A DNA stretch of 60,717 bases from Acinetobacter lwoffii (GTDB lineage: Bacteria; Pseudomonadota; Gammaproteobacteria; Pseudomonadales; Moraxellaceae), in the NCBI RefSeq assembly GCF_002321025.1, contig NZ_DCLL01000039.1, positions 1 to 60,717 of the forward strand, given 5' to 3'. The notes below the pieces were generated by a model. It saw only the letters and a program-made list of their open reading frames with translations. It was not told the DNA's origin and did no database searches. A program made the translations under genes and the position numbers. Shown here piece after piece: positions 33,067-42,333 of this stretch (position 1 is its first letter; each line of letters starts with the position of its first letter).

Positions 33067-34389
33067 ATGACGACTCCTAATCCATCTTCAGAAAGTATGC
33101 TTGAACGTCTGTTTAAACTGAGTGAAAACAAAACCAGTTTCCGTACAGAAGTTCTTGCTGGTGTGACAACATTCTTAACGATGTGTTACATCATTATTGT
33201 CAATCCGATGATTTTGTCCGAAACGGGGATGGATCATGGGGCTGTCTTTGTAGCAACCTGTCTTGCAGCCGCGATTGGCTGTTTAGTCATGGGCTTGATT
33301 GCAAATTATCCAATTGCACTTGCACCAGGCATGGGCTTAAATGCCTTCTTTACCTATTCCGTCTGTTTGGGAATGGGTGTGCCTTGGCAAACAGCACTCG
33401 GGGCTGTGTTTATCTCCGGTCTTGTGTTTATTGCGATCAGCATGTTCAAAATCCGTGAAGCCATTGTAAATGCGATTCCAATGTCGCTGAAACTGGCCAT
33501 CGGTGGTGGTATTGGCTTATTCCTTGCGCTGATTGCTTTGAAAAATGCCGGCCTGATTGTGGATAATCCTGCTACGTTGGTAGGTTTGGGCGATTTAAAA
33601 CAACCATCGGTTTTGCTTGCATTATTTGGTTTCCTTCTGGTTGTTGTGATGCATCACTTTAAAGTGCGTGGTGCGATCATCATCAGTATTTTGGTGTTAA
33701 CCGGTATTTCAGCAGCATTGGGTCTGAGTGAATTTAAAGGTGTGGTTGGCGCAGTGCCATCGATTGCACCCACATTTATGCAAATGAGCTTTGAAGGTCT
33801 GTTCACTGCCAGTTTAATTGGCGTGATTTTTGTCTTCTTCCTGGTCGATTTATTCGACTCAACCGGTACGCTTGTAGGTGTTTCACACCGTGCAGGCTTG
33901 TTGAAAGATGGCAAACTGCCGCGTTTGAAAAAAGCACTTTTTGCGGACTCTTCTGCAATTGTTGCAGGTGCAGCGCTGGGTACATCTTCAACTACGCCAT
34001 ACATTGAATCTTCTGCGGGCGTAGCAGCCGGTGGCCGTACAGGTCTAACTGCTGTTGTAGTCGGTATCCTGTTTGTTGCCTGTTTGTTCCTTGCACCATT
34101 GGCACAGTCTGTACCAAGCTTTGCAACAGCACCAGCGCTGTTATTTGTCGGTGTCTTAATGATTCAAGGTATCGTGCATATTGACTGGGAAGATATTACA
34201 GAAGCAGTTCCTGCATTTTTAACCATTGTATTTATGCCATTTACCTATTCAATTGCTGATGGTATTGCGATGGGCTTCATCAGCTATGCACTGATCAAAT
34301 TGTTAACCGGTAAGGCATCAACTGTACCGTATATGGTCTGGATTATTGCAGTACTATGGACGCTTAAATTCGCACTATTTGGCGGCTAA
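33067..34389 (+). CDS. NCS2/AzgA-family purine permease
   Basis: This 440-residue inner-membrane proton symporter for purine bases (adenine, hypoxanthine or guanine) has the AzgA/PurP branch signatures: TEVLAGVTTFLTMCYIIIVNP, APGMGLNAFFTYSV, FVFFLVDLFDSTGTLVGVS and SSTTPYIESSAGVAAGGRTGLTAV. There are about 12-14 hydrophobic segments. TAGGGG precedes the ATG. The next gene is adenine deaminase, so adenine is a likely substrate. A structured element and a terminator lie upstream and may control it. Confidence 0.9.
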   Translation: MTTPNPSSESMLERLFKLSENKTSFRTEVLAGVTTFLTMCYIIIVNPMILSETGMDHGAVFVATCLAAAIGCLVMGLIANYPIALAPGMGLNAFFTYSVCLGMGVPWQTALGAVFISGLVFIAISMFKIREAIVNAIPMSLKLAIGGGIGLFLALIALKNAGLIVDNPATLVGLGDLKQPSVLLALFGFLLVVVMHHFKVRGAIIISILVLTGISAALGLSEFKGVVGAVPSIAPTFMQMSFEGLFTASLIGVIFVFFLVDLFDSTGTLVGVSHRAGLLKDGKLPRLKKALFADSSAIVAGAALGTSSTTPYIESSAGVAAGGRTGLTAVVVGILFVACLFLAPLAQSVPSFATAPALLFVGVLMIQGIVHIDWEDITEAVPAFLTIVFMPFTYSIADGIAMGFISYALIKLLTGKASTVPYMVWIIAVLWTLKFALFGG

Positions 34390-34405
34390 TTTTTCTAGAT
34401 TTGGA

Positions 34406-34437
34406 AAGGGTGTAAACTCAGTTTGCACCCTTTTTTT
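34406..34437 (+). terminator. Terminator of the purine permease gene
   Basis: AAAGGGTGTAAAC pairs with GTTTGCACCCTTT with one wobble, loop TCA, followed by T residues. It separates the permease from adenine deaminase, which must have its own promoter or rely on readthrough. Confidence 0.82.
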
Positions 34438-34465
34438 ATTATTTTAGGTTTCATGAGGAGAAGCG

Positions 34466-35467
34466 ATGAACCGTCTTGAGTTGATTCGAGCTTTGCCAAA
34501 GGCCGAGCTTCATGTTCATATTGAGGGCACTTTTGAGCCTGAGCTAATGTTTGCGATCGCTCAGCGTAATAAAATTGCCATCCCGTATAAATCTGTTGAA
34601 GAAGTTAAACAGGCCTATAACTTTCATAATCTTCAGTCGTTCCTGGATATTTATTATGCCGGCGCTGCTGTATTAATTCATGAACAGGATTTTTATGATC
34701 TGGCGTGGGCGTATTTTGAAAAATGTGCTGAAGACCGGGTTGTGCATACTGAAATGTTCTTTGATCCACAAACCCATACCGATCGTGGTGTTGCTTTTTC
34801 AACCGTGATCAACGGCTTGCAAAAAGCCTGTGATGATGCCAAAACTAAACTTGGTATCAGTTCACATCTGATTATGTGTTTCTTGCGTCATTTAAGTGAA
34901 GATGCTGCATTTGCAACACTGGAACAGGCCTTACCTTATAAAGACCAGATTATTGCGGTCGGTCTGGATTCAAGTGAAGTCGGGCATCCACCTTCAAAGT
35001 TTGAACGTGTCTTTGCTAAAGCGCGTGAAGCAGGTTTCTTGGTTGTAGCACATGCAGGTGAGGAAGGTCCGGCAGCTTATGTCTGGGAAGCTTTAGATTT
35101 GCTGAAAGTGAATCGTATTGATCATGGGGTTCGTTCGGAAGAAGATCCGGAGTTAATGCAGCGCCTGATCGCAGAAAAGATGCCACTGACAGTTTGCCCA
35201 TTGTCAAACCTGAAACTCTGCGTCGTGGATGATATGCAGCAGCATAATATCCGTCGCCTCTTGCAACAAGGCGTGCACGTTACAGTCAATTCAGATGATC
35301 CATCTTATTTTGGTGGTTATATGAATGACAATTTTATTGCCATTGCTGAAGCACTGGATTTAAGCAATGAGGAACTCAAGCAGTTGGCCATTAACTCATT
35401 TGAAGCCTCTTTTATTACCGATACTGAAAAAGAGCAATGGATCAACCAGATCCGTGCCCTGGTTTAA
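34466..35467 (+). CDS. add: Adenine deaminase (adenosine-deaminase superfamily)
   Basis: This zinc enzyme hydrolyses adenine to hypoxanthine and ammonia. The 333-residue protein has the metal-binding HVHIEG (His16, His18), the catalytic-pocket SSEVGHPPSKF, VAHAGEEG, RIDHGVR and the metal Asp in NSDDPSYFGGY. HIEG and the SEVGHPP run match bacterial adenine deaminases such as the Pseudomonas enzyme, rather than adenosine deaminase. GAGGAG precedes ATG 34466. Downstream of a purine permease, it feeds imported adenine into the hypoxanthine pool. Confidence 0.88.
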   Translation: MNRLELIRALPKAELHVHIEGTFEPELMFAIAQRNKIAIPYKSVEEVKQAYNFHNLQSFLDIYYAGAAVLIHEQDFYDLAWAYFEKCAEDRVVHTEMFFDPQTHTDRGVAFSTVINGLQKACDDAKTKLGISSHLIMCFLRHLSEDAAFATLEQALPYKDQIIAVGLDSSEVGHPPSKFERVFAKAREAGFLVVAHAGEEGPAAYVWEALDLLKVNRIDHGVRSEEDPELMQRLIAEKMPLTVCPLSNLKLCVVDDMQQHNIRRLLQQGVHVTVNSDDPSYFGGYMNDNFIAIAEALDLSNEELKQLAINSFEASFITDTEKEQWINQIRALV

Positions 35468-35478
35468 GTTTTTAAATA

Positions 35479-35509
35479 AAAGGCAGGGTTCGCTCTGCCT
35501 TTGTTTTTA
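35479..35509 (+). terminator. Terminator of adenine deaminase, ending just before the next gene
   Basis: AAAGGCAG and CTGCCTTT form the stem around GGTTCGCT, followed by GTTTTT. It ends about 4 nt before the ATG of the following lipoprotein gene. Confidence 0.78.
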
Positions 35510-35512
35510 TAG

Positions 35513-35866
35513 ATGGATATGAAATTGAAAAATATAATTCTGCTCATCAGTAGCGTGTTGATATCTGCTTGCTCAAATGCGGATATGACTTTGACACAGC
35601 GTACTTTAAAACCCGTGATTGAATACCAATGTGCAAAAGAATTGAAAGCATCTAAATTCTGGACTGCCTCGACCTATTTTATGCAGGACAAAAATAAAGC
35701 TGAACTTGAACAGAATGTCTGTTCATGTGTAGGTGAGCATGCACTCAAGGATATTCCGGCAAGCACTTTACTGAAAGCGACTCTGGATGAAGAAGTAAAG
35801 TCAAAACTCACGCAACAGGCTATTGCAAACAGTCTGAAAGGCTGCATGACCGAGTTCTTAAAATAA
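35513..35866 (+). CDS. Cysteine-containing lipoprotein, member 1 of a paralogous pair
   Basis: This 117-residue lipoprotein (115 from ATG 35519) has lipobox LISAC. The mature domain has a QCAKEL...W segment, a central CSCVGEHA and a C-terminal Cys (KGCMTEF), giving four mature Cys that could form two disulfides. The same pattern recurs in the gene at 36691. The function is unknown. Oddly, the start lies about 4 nt after the T-run of a terminator and has no ribosome-binding site, so the transcript may be a readthrough product or have an almost leaderless start. Confidence 0.68.
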   Translation: MDMKLKNIILLISSVLISACSNADMTLTQRTLKPVIEYQCAKELKASKFWTASTYFMQDKNKAELEQNVCSCVGEHALKDIPASTLLKATLDEEVKSKLTQQAIANSLKGCMTEFLK

Positions 35867-35909
35867 AATCAGCTTTGCAATGAAAGCTGATTGAGTGTGG
35901 TTTTGCAGA

Positions 35910-36473
35910 TTATTTTTTAGAAGATTTGGATTGTCGGGTCATGCTGTTGAGTACATGATCTTTATCGATAAAATGATGTTTCAGTGTTGCGAAAATATGT
36001 CCAACTAAAAGTAAGCCAACTGCCCAGGAAAGCCAGATATGCAGGGGTTTTACGATCGCGGTTACAGCCGGATTTTCTGCAATCAGTGCCGGCAGGTTAA
36101 ATAAATATAGCACTGGTGCTGGATAGCCCAGACTCCAGCTATATAAACAGCCGGTGACAGGTAGAGCAATCAGCATAAAATACAAAGCCAGATGACCTGC
36201 ATGTGCCAAAGTTTTCATCCGGGGTGACATAGTGTCCGGTAGTTCAGGGGCAGGATGGGTATAACGCCAGAAAATTCGCACAACCAACAGGAAAATAATG
36301 GTGGTGGCGATATTTTTATGCAGGGTGATGACATCGCCTTTAAAGCTGCCATCGACCTCATAACTTAAAAAATTCCCACTATAAAAACCAATCAGCCAGG
36401 CCGCAATAAAGATAACTGCCATGATCCAGTGCAACCATTGTGCCGTGCGCGTGTAATATTGTACTTTTTCCAT
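35910..36473 (-). CDS. cybB: Cytochrome b561 family di-heme membrane protein
   Basis: This 187-residue inner-membrane b-type cytochrome has four helices. Its heme-ligand histidines lie in TAQWLHWIMA (TM1), VITLHKNIATTI (TM2), KPLHIWLSWAVG and GHIFATLKHHFI (TM3-TM4). The E. coli enzyme is a superoxide:ubiquinone oxidoreductase. ATG 36473 (MEKVQYYTRTAQWLHW) gives the family start; the frame stays open to 36566 with unrelated residues. It lies on the opposite strand between the two paralogous lipoprotein genes. Confidence 0.87.
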   Translation of the reverse strand: MEKVQYYTRTAQWLHWIMAVIFIAAWLIGFYSGNFLSYEVDGSFKGDVITLHKNIATTIIFLLVVRIFWRYTHPAPELPDTMSPRMKTLAHAGHLALYFMLIALPVTGCLYSWSLGYPAPVLYLFNLPALIAENPAVTAIVKPLHIWLSWAVGLLLVGHIFATLKHHFIDKDHVLNSMTRQSKSSKK

Positions 36474-36690
36474 GTGATTTTCGATTGCCCTCAAAGATGG
36501 ATGCACCTTAGCAAAGGGCGAATCAGCCCAGCAATTCCAAATCTGCAACGCTATGGTGGCTTTCATGCAACATCCATTGAAATGGCTGGGTGCAGATTAA
36601 ACATTCAGGATGATTTATAGATTTCTTATTCAGGTGAATTTCGGCACAATAGCGTCACGCTTCATATATGAATAAACAAGGAACAGATCT

Positions 36691-37062
36691 GTGAAAAAAT
36701 TATTGGCTGCACTTGCTCCGCTTACTTTGGTTTTATCGGCTTGTGCAACAACAGGCAGCCCTGAAACGCAAACCACGACTCAACAGCTGGGTGGGGCTGC
36801 GCTTAAAATCGCGATCAATGCAAAATGTACGACTGAGCTGAATAATATTCCAGCATGGCAAACAGCTACACGTCTAATGACTACGACCCAAAAGCAGAAT
36901 ATCCAGACTGAAATTTGTGGCTGTGTCAGCGAAAAAGCACCCCAAAGCGTAACAGCGGTAGATTTGGCGACTGCAGCGATTGACCCGGCAGCACGTGCGA
37001 CGATTGTCGGCAATGTGGTTGCAAAAACCATTAACGCTTGTGTAGCTGAAGCTGTAAACTAA
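36691..37062 (+). CDS. Cysteine-containing lipoprotein, member 2 of a paralogous pair
   Basis: This 123-residue lipoprotein starts with GTG 36691 after an AAGGAA site and has lipobox LSAC. Its mature domain matches the gene at 35513: KCTTEL...W, then ICGCVSEKA, a helical stretch (ATAAIDPAARATIVG) and a terminal Cys (INACVAEAVN). The four-Cys pattern and spacing are conserved although the overall identity is low. The function is unknown. It has its own terminator. Confidence 0.72.
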   Translation: MKKLLAALAPLTLVLSACATTGSPETQTTTQQLGGAALKIAINAKCTTELNNIPAWQTATRLMTTTQKQNIQTEICGCVSEKAPQSVTAVDLATAAIDPAARATIVGNVVAKTINACVAEAVN

Positions 37063-37079
37063 GCCAAGATTAAATTGAA

Positions 37080-37107
37080 ATAGGCTGACTGGTTCAGCCT
37101 ATTTTTT
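37080..37107 (+). terminator. Terminator of the second lipoprotein gene
   Basis: TAGGCTGA (37081-37088) pairs with TCAGCCTA (37094-37101), followed by a T-run. Confidence 0.82.
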
Positions 37108-37121
37108 ATGGAAAAATAGAC

Positions 37122-37709
37122 ATGAAGATTGCTGGTGTAGATGAAGCAGGGCGTGGGCCATTAGTGGGTTCGGTGGTCGCTGCGGCAGTTATTTTGGATC
37201 CGAACAACCCGATTGAGGGTTTAAATGATTCTAAAAAACTCACTGAAAAGAAGCGTGAAAAACTTTTTATCGAGATTCAGGAAAAAGCGCTGGCATGGGC
37301 CATTGCTGAGGCTTCTGCGGCAGAGATTGATGAACATAATATTTTGCAAGCTTCTTTGCTGGCCATGCGCCGTGCTGTAGAAGCTTTGCCAGTTCAGCCT
37401 GAGCATGTATTGGTAGATGGCAACAAGATTCCACAGGGCCTTGCTATGAGCTGTGATGCCGTGGTGGGTGGTGATGCACTGCATGCTGAAATTTCAGCAG
37501 CCAGTATTCTGGCGAAAGTAACCCGTGATCATCAGATGATCGAGATGGACCAGAAGCATCCGCAATTTGGCTTTGCCAAGCACAAGGGTTATCCGACCAA
37601 GGCACATTTTGAAGCGATTGCCTTACATGGCGTGATTGATGAGCATCGTCGCAGTTTTGGGCCGGTAAAAAAGGTGATTGCAGCATTACAGCAGGGTGCA
37701 GAACTTTAA
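37122..37709 (+). CDS. rnhB: Ribonuclease HII
   Basis: This cytoplasmic endonuclease cuts RNA in RNA-DNA hybrids and removes single misincorporated ribonucleotides. The 195-residue protein has the family start AGVDEAGRGPLVGSVVAAAV with the first acidic pair (Asp6, Glu7), LNDSKKLTEKKRE, VDGNKIPQ, GGDALHAEISAASILAKVTRD, and GFAKHKGYPTKAH. The length is normal. The ATG lies about 20 nt after a terminator. It is convergent with csrA, sharing a terminator with it. Confidence 0.94.
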   Translation: MKIAGVDEAGRGPLVGSVVAAAVILDPNNPIEGLNDSKKLTEKKREKLFIEIQEKALAWAIAEASAAEIDEHNILQASLLAMRRAVEALPVQPEHVLVDGNKIPQGLAMSCDAVVGGDALHAEISAASILAKVTRDHQMIEMDQKHPQFGFAKHKGYPTKAHFEAIALHGVIDEHRRSFGPVKKVIAALQQGAEL

Positions 37710-37766
37710 GTTTTATTTTAAATTATCTAAGTATTTAATATTTTTGTATAAAATTCAGACAAATTT

Positions 37767-37788
37767 AAAGCGGCTCAAAAGCCGCTTT
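37767..37788. terminator. Bidirectional terminator between rnhB and csrA
   Basis: AAAGCGGC (37767-37774) pairs with GCCGCTTT (37781-37788), flanked by A- and T-rich tracts, between convergent genes. Confidence 0.8.
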
Positions 37789-37804
37789 ATTCTTCGCACA
37801 AACA

Positions 37805-38059
37805 TTAACGGTTAAAGTTATTTTGTGTCTGGCTATCGTCTTCATAAGAAGGTTGGTAATCTTGATCGATATGTTGAAGATGTTCATGCATTGCACGTTC
37901 ATGCTGGATACGCTGGTAAATCTCTTCACGGTGCACAGAGACTTCTTTCGGAGCATTTACCCCGATACGAACCTGGTTACCTTTTACACCAAGCACAGTC
38001 ACACTGACTTGATCACCAATCATTAAAGTTTCCCCGACGCGTCGAGTCAGAATCAGCAT
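37805..38059 (-). CDS. csrA: Carbon storage regulator CsrA with extended C-terminus
   Basis: This dimeric RNA-binding protein represses or stabilises mRNAs by binding GGA motifs near ribosome-binding sites. The first 55 residues are the canonical CsrA beta-sheet (MLILTRRVGETLMIGDQV, RIGVNAPKEVSVHREEIYQRI) including the RNA-binding VHREE. It is 84 residues against about 61 in E. coli; the extra tail is acidic and Gln/Asn-rich (DYQPSYEDDSQTQNNFNR) and is typical of Acinetobacter. A strong AAGGAG lies before the ATG. Its own mRNA may be autoregulated through that site. Confidence 0.94.
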   Translation of the reverse strand: MLILTRRVGETLMIGDQVSVTVLGVKGNQVRIGVNAPKEVSVHREEIYQRIQHERAMHEHLQHIDQDYQPSYEDDSQTQNNFNR

Positions 38060-38217
38060 GTTTTTCTCCTTGCAAAATGCAAAACCTGCAATCTATTGAA
38101 TGTAAAACAAAAAGCACAACCAAAAATTACAAAATAAGATCTGGATAGAAATTCTGTCATCTGGGTGAAAGATTTTAATCTATCTCAGCTGGTTAAAAAT
38201 CCTCAGGCTTAATATAA

Positions 38218-38260
38218 CAGAGCCACTATAAAAAAAACTATAGTGGCTCTGCATTTTTGT
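38218..38260 (-). terminator. Long hairpin between csrA and lysC
   Basis: CAGAGCCACTATA (38218-38230) pairs perfectly with TATAGTGGCTCTG (38239-38251) with an 8-nt loop. It is downstream of lysC and upstream of the csrA promoter. T residues follow only at a short distance, so it probably ends lysC transcription less sharply than a classic terminator. Confidence 0.6.
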
Positions 38261-38309
38261 AGACTTTTATAAAATACTGTCAAACAATGACAATATTCTA
38301 TCTTAACGC

Positions 38310-39590
38310 TTAAGCACGTGCGCTAGATTCGCCTTGTTCACGGTCTAAACCGAATGCGGTATGCAATGAACGAACCGCAAGTTCAAGATAATTTTCTTCA
38401 ATGATCACAGAAATCTTGATTTCAGACGTCGAGATCATCAGGATGTTAATACCTTCATCTGCCAATGCTGTAAACATTTTGCTCGCTACACCGGCATGTG
38501 AACGCATACCGACACCTACGATCGATACTTTTACGATATCTGAACGGGTCGCAACTTCACGTGCACCAATTTCTTGAGCAGTTGCTTCAAGAATAGCTTT
38601 GGCTTTATTTAATTCGCCACGGTTCACAGTAAAAGTGAAATCAGTTGTACCATCTTCTTCAACGTTCTGGATAATCATATCCACTTCAACATTGGCATCA
38701 CCAATCGGGCACAAAATTTTAGAAGCAATACCCGGTTCGTCAGGCACGCCTAAAATAGTTAATTTTGCTTCGTCACGGTTAAATGCGATACCGGAGATAA
38801 TTGGCTGTTCCATATTGTCTTCCAATTCAGTCGTAATAAGTGTACCAACGTTTTGCTTAAACTCTTCGTCGAATGCGCCATCGTTGTCATTGTCGAAACT
38901 TGATAATACGCGTAAAGGCACCTGGTATTTACCAGCAAATTCAACTGAACGAATTTGCAGGACTTTAGAACCGAGTGACGCCATCTCAAGCATTTCTTCA
39001 AATGAAATACGATCAACTTTTTTTGCTTTTGGTGCAACACGTGGATCGGTGGTATATACACCGTCAACGTCGGTATAAATTTGGCATTCATCTGCTTTGA
39101 GTGCGGCAGCAATTGCAACACCTGAAGTATCAGAACCGCCACGCCCTAAAGTAGTGGTATTGCCATGTTCATCAAAACCCTGGAAACCGGCAACGACAAG
39201 TACGCGGCCTGCATCCAGATTTGAGTTCAGGACTTCAGTATCAATGGATTCGATACGTGCCTTATTGAATGAGCTGTCGGTTTTCATGCCAACCTGGCGA
39301 CCTGTTAGTGATTTTGCTTCAACTCCAATTGAGTTCAGCGCCATTGCTAACATAGAAATCGTAACCTGTTCACCCGTAGATACCATTTGGTCTAGTTCAC
39401 GTGGGTCAGGGGTTTCGGTAATGGCCTTCGCTAAAGCAAGTAGACGATTGGTTTCGCCACTCATTGCTGATACCACTACCACTACCTTGTGGCCGTGGTC
39501 ATGCCAGCGCTTTACACGACGAGCAACATTTAAAATGCGCTCGGGAGTACCCATAGAGGTACCGCCATATTTTTGAACGATTAATGCCAT
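38310..39590 (-). CDS. lysC: Aspartate kinase
   Basis: The enzyme phosphorylates aspartate, the first step toward lysine, threonine, methionine and diaminopimelate. The 426-residue protein has VQKYGGTSMGTPERI at the start, TTLGRGGSDTSGVAIAAAL, and the DVDGVYTTDPR segment of the kinase domain. Two C-terminal ACT domains follow (ISGIAFNRDEAKLTILGVPDEPG and VSIVGVGMRSHAGVA) that usually mediate feedback by lysine and threonine. It lies 64 bp downstream of alaS on the same strand. Confidence 0.94.
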   Translation of the reverse strand: MALIVQKYGGTSMGTPERILNVARRVKRWHDHGHKVVVVVSAMSGETNRLLALAKAITETPDPRELDQMVSTGEQVTISMLAMALNSIGVEAKSLTGRQVGMKTDSSFNKARIESIDTEVLNSNLDAGRVLVVAGFQGFDEHGNTTTLGRGGSDTSGVAIAAALKADECQIYTDVDGVYTTDPRVAPKAKKVDRISFEEMLEMASLGSKVLQIRSVEFAGKYQVPLRVLSSFDNDNDGAFDEEFKQNVGTLITTELEDNMEQPIISGIAFNRDEAKLTILGVPDEPGIASKILCPIGDANVEVDMIIQNVEEDGTTDFTFTVNRGELNKAKAILEATAQEIGAREVATRSDIVKVSIVGVGMRSHAGVASKMFTALADEGINILMISTSEIKISVIIEENYLELAVRSLHTAFGLDREQGESSARA

Positions 39591-39654
39591 AGTTGTTCCA
39601 TATAAGCCATGACCCTGATGTGCCTATCAGGGTCAGTTACACAAAATTGAAGTT

Positions 39655-42333
39655 TTATTTTGCTGCAAGCCAGGCAGTTAAATCTGCCATCACTGGAGCA
39701 AACTTCTCGTTAAGTGGCGCGCCACCTTGTGCCAAGTCAGGTTTACCACCACCTTTACCACCTAGCTCAGTCGCTAAATGTTTGATGATGTCACCTGCTT
39801 TAATAGAAGCAGTAAAGTCTTTTGCCACAGATGCGATCAAGCTCACCTTGTCACCCTCTACACCTGCAAGAACAATCACTGCATTTTCTAATTTTGATTT
39901 CACACCGTCGTGCAGGTTGCGAAGTGCTTTCGCATCCATGTTTTCAACAGTTGTAATCAAGGTTGCACGACCTGCAATGCTTTGAACTTGGCTTAGAAGT
40001 TCACCGGCTTGCAGGCTAGCAAGTTTTTGATTGAGTTGTTCGATCTGTTTTTGCAAGCCAGAAGCAGTATCAACCAACGCTTCAACTTTTTCTAAAGTCT
40101 GGTCTTTTTGCGCTTTGAGCAAACCGTTAATCGTATTGATATCGCGGTCGGCTTTTTGTGCAACTTCAACTGCTTTAGTACCTGTTACTGCTTCAATACG
40201 ACGTACACCGGCTGCCACACCACCTTCAGAGGTGATTTTGAACAGACCGATATCACCGGTACGTTTTACGTGAATACCACCGCAAAGTTCGATTGAGAAG
40301 TTTTTCTCTTCAATCACTGAACCCATAGACAGTACACGTACTTCATCACCGTATTTCTCGCCAAACAGCATCATCGCGCCTTTAGCTTTCGCAGACTCGA
40401 TATCCAGAAGTTCAGTAGACACCGCAGTATTGGCAATCACTTCAGCATTGACCAAACGTTCAATTTCTTGCAGCTGTTCAAAGCTTACAGGTTGGTCATT
40501 GGCAAAGTCAAAACGTAACACATCAGATGCAACCAATGAACCTTTTTGCTGTACATGTGAACCTAGAATTTGACGTAACGCAGCATGTAGCAGGTGAGTC
40601 GCAGAGTGGTTACGTGCTGTTGCTGCACGAATGTCTGCTTTAACCTTTGCTTCTACATTTTGAGTAACTTTCAAGTTACCCATCGTCACGATACCTTGGT
40701 GTACAAATGCGCCACCAGATTTTTTGGTATCTTGAACTTCGAAAATACCAGTATCGTTTTTAAAGATACCTGTATCACCGATTTGACCGCCGCTTTCTGC
40801 GTAGAAAGGTGTTTGGTTGAGTACGATCAGTGCTTCATCGCCTTCAAACACTTCATCAACTTGCTCGCCATCTTTGTAGATTGCGATGATTTGACCTTCA
40901 CCTGCAGTTGCGTCATAACCATCAAACTGAGTTTCGCCTTCAACTTTAACTACGCTGTTGTAGTCGATCGCGAATTTACCTGCATCACGTGCGCGTTGAC
41001 GCTGTGCAGCCATTTCAGTTTCGAAACCAGCTTCATCAATGGTTAAGTCACGTTCACGTGCGATGTCAGCAGTCAAGTCAGTCGGGAAACCATAAGTGTC
41101 GTAAAGTTTAAATACCACTTCGCCCGGAATCACAGAACCTTTTAACTGTGCCAATTCGCCTTCAAGCAATTTCAAACCTTGCTCAAGTGTTTTGGCAAAT
41201 TGTTCTTCTTCTTTAAGAAGTTGTGCTTCGATACGTGCTTGTTGAGCAGCAAGTTCAGGGTATGCATCGCCCATCACTTCGATCAGTGGCTTCAACATTT
41301 TGTGGAAGAACGAACCTGTTGCGCCTAATTTGTTACCATGACGTACTGCACGACGGATAATACGACGCAGTACATAACCACGACCTTCATTCGATGGGTT
41401 TACGCCATCAGCAATCAGGAATGAACATGAACGTGCATGGTCAGCAACGACTTTCAATGAAGCAGGATACTGAACTGGTGTGCCTTTCTCAGCAGCTTCA
41501 GCTTCAAGCGCTGTAGTATCCAGACCAATAATTTCAGCCGCAGCTTTAAGTAAATGCTGGAATAAGTCAATTTCGTAGTTTGAGTTGACGTGCTGTAAAA
41601 CGGCAGAAATACGCTCCAAGCCCATACCTGTATCCACAGAAGGCGCTGGAAGAGGGTGTAATACACCATCCGCAGTACGGTTGAACTGCATGAAAACGTT
41701 GTTCCAGATTTCAATGAAGCGGTCACCATCTTCTTCAGGCGTGCCTGGCAGGCCACCCCAGATATGCTCACCGTGGTCAAAGAAGATTTCAGAACATGGA
41801 CCACATGGACCGGTATCGCCCATTGCCCAGAAGTTATCTGATGCGTATTGACCGCCTTTGTTATCGCCAATGCGGATAATGCGAGAAGCGTCTAGACCGA
41901 TTTCTTTGTTCCAGATGTCAAAGGCTTCATCATCGGTGTGGTAAACGGTTGCATAGAGTTTATCTTTAGGAAGACCAAGCCATTCTTCGTTAGTCAAAAA
42001 GTCCCAGGCAAATTTGATCGCATCACGTTTGAAGTAATCACCAAAGGAAAAGTTACCCAACATTTCAAAGAAAGTGTGGTGACGTGCTGTATAACCCACA
42101 TTGTCCAAGTCGTTGTGCTTACCACCTGCGCGCACGCATTTTTGTGATGACACTGCACGTACATAATCGCGTTTTTCTAGACCTAAGAAGCAATCTTTAA
42201 ACTGGTTCATACCAGCATTGGTGAACAGCAAAGTTGGGTCATTGGCAGGTACTAGAGAACTCGACGCGACACGTGTATGCCCTTGCGATTCAAAGTAACG
42301 CAAAAATGCTTCACGAATTTCAGCTGATGTCAT
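39655..42333 (-). CDS. alaS: Alanyl-tRNA synthetase
   Basis: This class II synthetase charges tRNA-Ala and edits mischarged Ser and Gly. The 892-residue protein has the N-terminal catalytic core (MTSAEIREAFLRYFESQGH, TLLFTNAGMNQFKDCFLG, PCGPCSEIFFDHG), the tRNA-binding region, the editing domain with zinc-site residues in RNHSATHLLHAALR and LCGGIHVKRTGDIG, and the C-terminal C-Ala domain (ELGGKGGGKPDLAQGG). ATG 42333 gives the standard start; a TTG at 42354 opens earlier but adds unrelated residues. A strong promoter lies 118-146 bp upstream. Confidence 0.95.
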   Translation of the reverse strand: MTSAEIREAFLRYFESQGHTRVASSSLVPANDPTLLFTNAGMNQFKDCFLGLEKRDYVRAVSSQKCVRAGGKHNDLDNVGYTARHHTFFEMLGNFSFGDYFKRDAIKFAWDFLTNEEWLGLPKDKLYATVYHTDDEAFDIWNKEIGLDASRIIRIGDNKGGQYASDNFWAMGDTGPCGPCSEIFFDHGEHIWGGLPGTPEEDGDRFIEIWNNVFMQFNRTADGVLHPLPAPSVDTGMGLERISAVLQHVNSNYEIDLFQHLLKAAAEIIGLDTTALEAEAAEKGTPVQYPASLKVVADHARSCSFLIADGVNPSNEGRGYVLRRIIRRAVRHGNKLGATGSFFHKMLKPLIEVMGDAYPELAAQQARIEAQLLKEEEQFAKTLEQGLKLLEGELAQLKGSVIPGEVVFKLYDTYGFPTDLTADIARERDLTIDEAGFETEMAAQRQRARDAGKFAIDYNSVVKVEGETQFDGYDATAGEGQIIAIYKDGEQVDEVFEGDEALIVLNQTPFYAESGGQIGDTGIFKNDTGIFEVQDTKKSGGAFVHQGIVTMGNLKVTQNVEAKVKADIRAATARNHSATHLLHAALRQILGSHVQQKGSLVASDVLRFDFANDQPVSFEQLQEIERLVNAEVIANTAVSTELLDIESAKAKGAMMLFGEKYGDEVRVLSMGSVIEEKNFSIELCGGIHVKRTGDIGLFKITSEGGVAAGVRRIEAVTGTKAVEVAQKADRDINTINGLLKAQKDQTLEKVEALVDTASGLQKQIEQLNQKLASLQAGELLSQVQSIAGRATLITTVENMDAKALRNLHDGVKSKLENAVIVLAGVEGDKVSLIASVAKDFTASIKAGDIIKHLATELGGKGGGKPDLAQGGAPLNEKFAPVMADLTAWLAAK

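Noticed and set aside
38599..39078. 159-codon frames antisense to lysC (also 39097-39576)
   Set aside because: Both lie opposite a well-conserved aspartate kinase and mirror its codon pattern.
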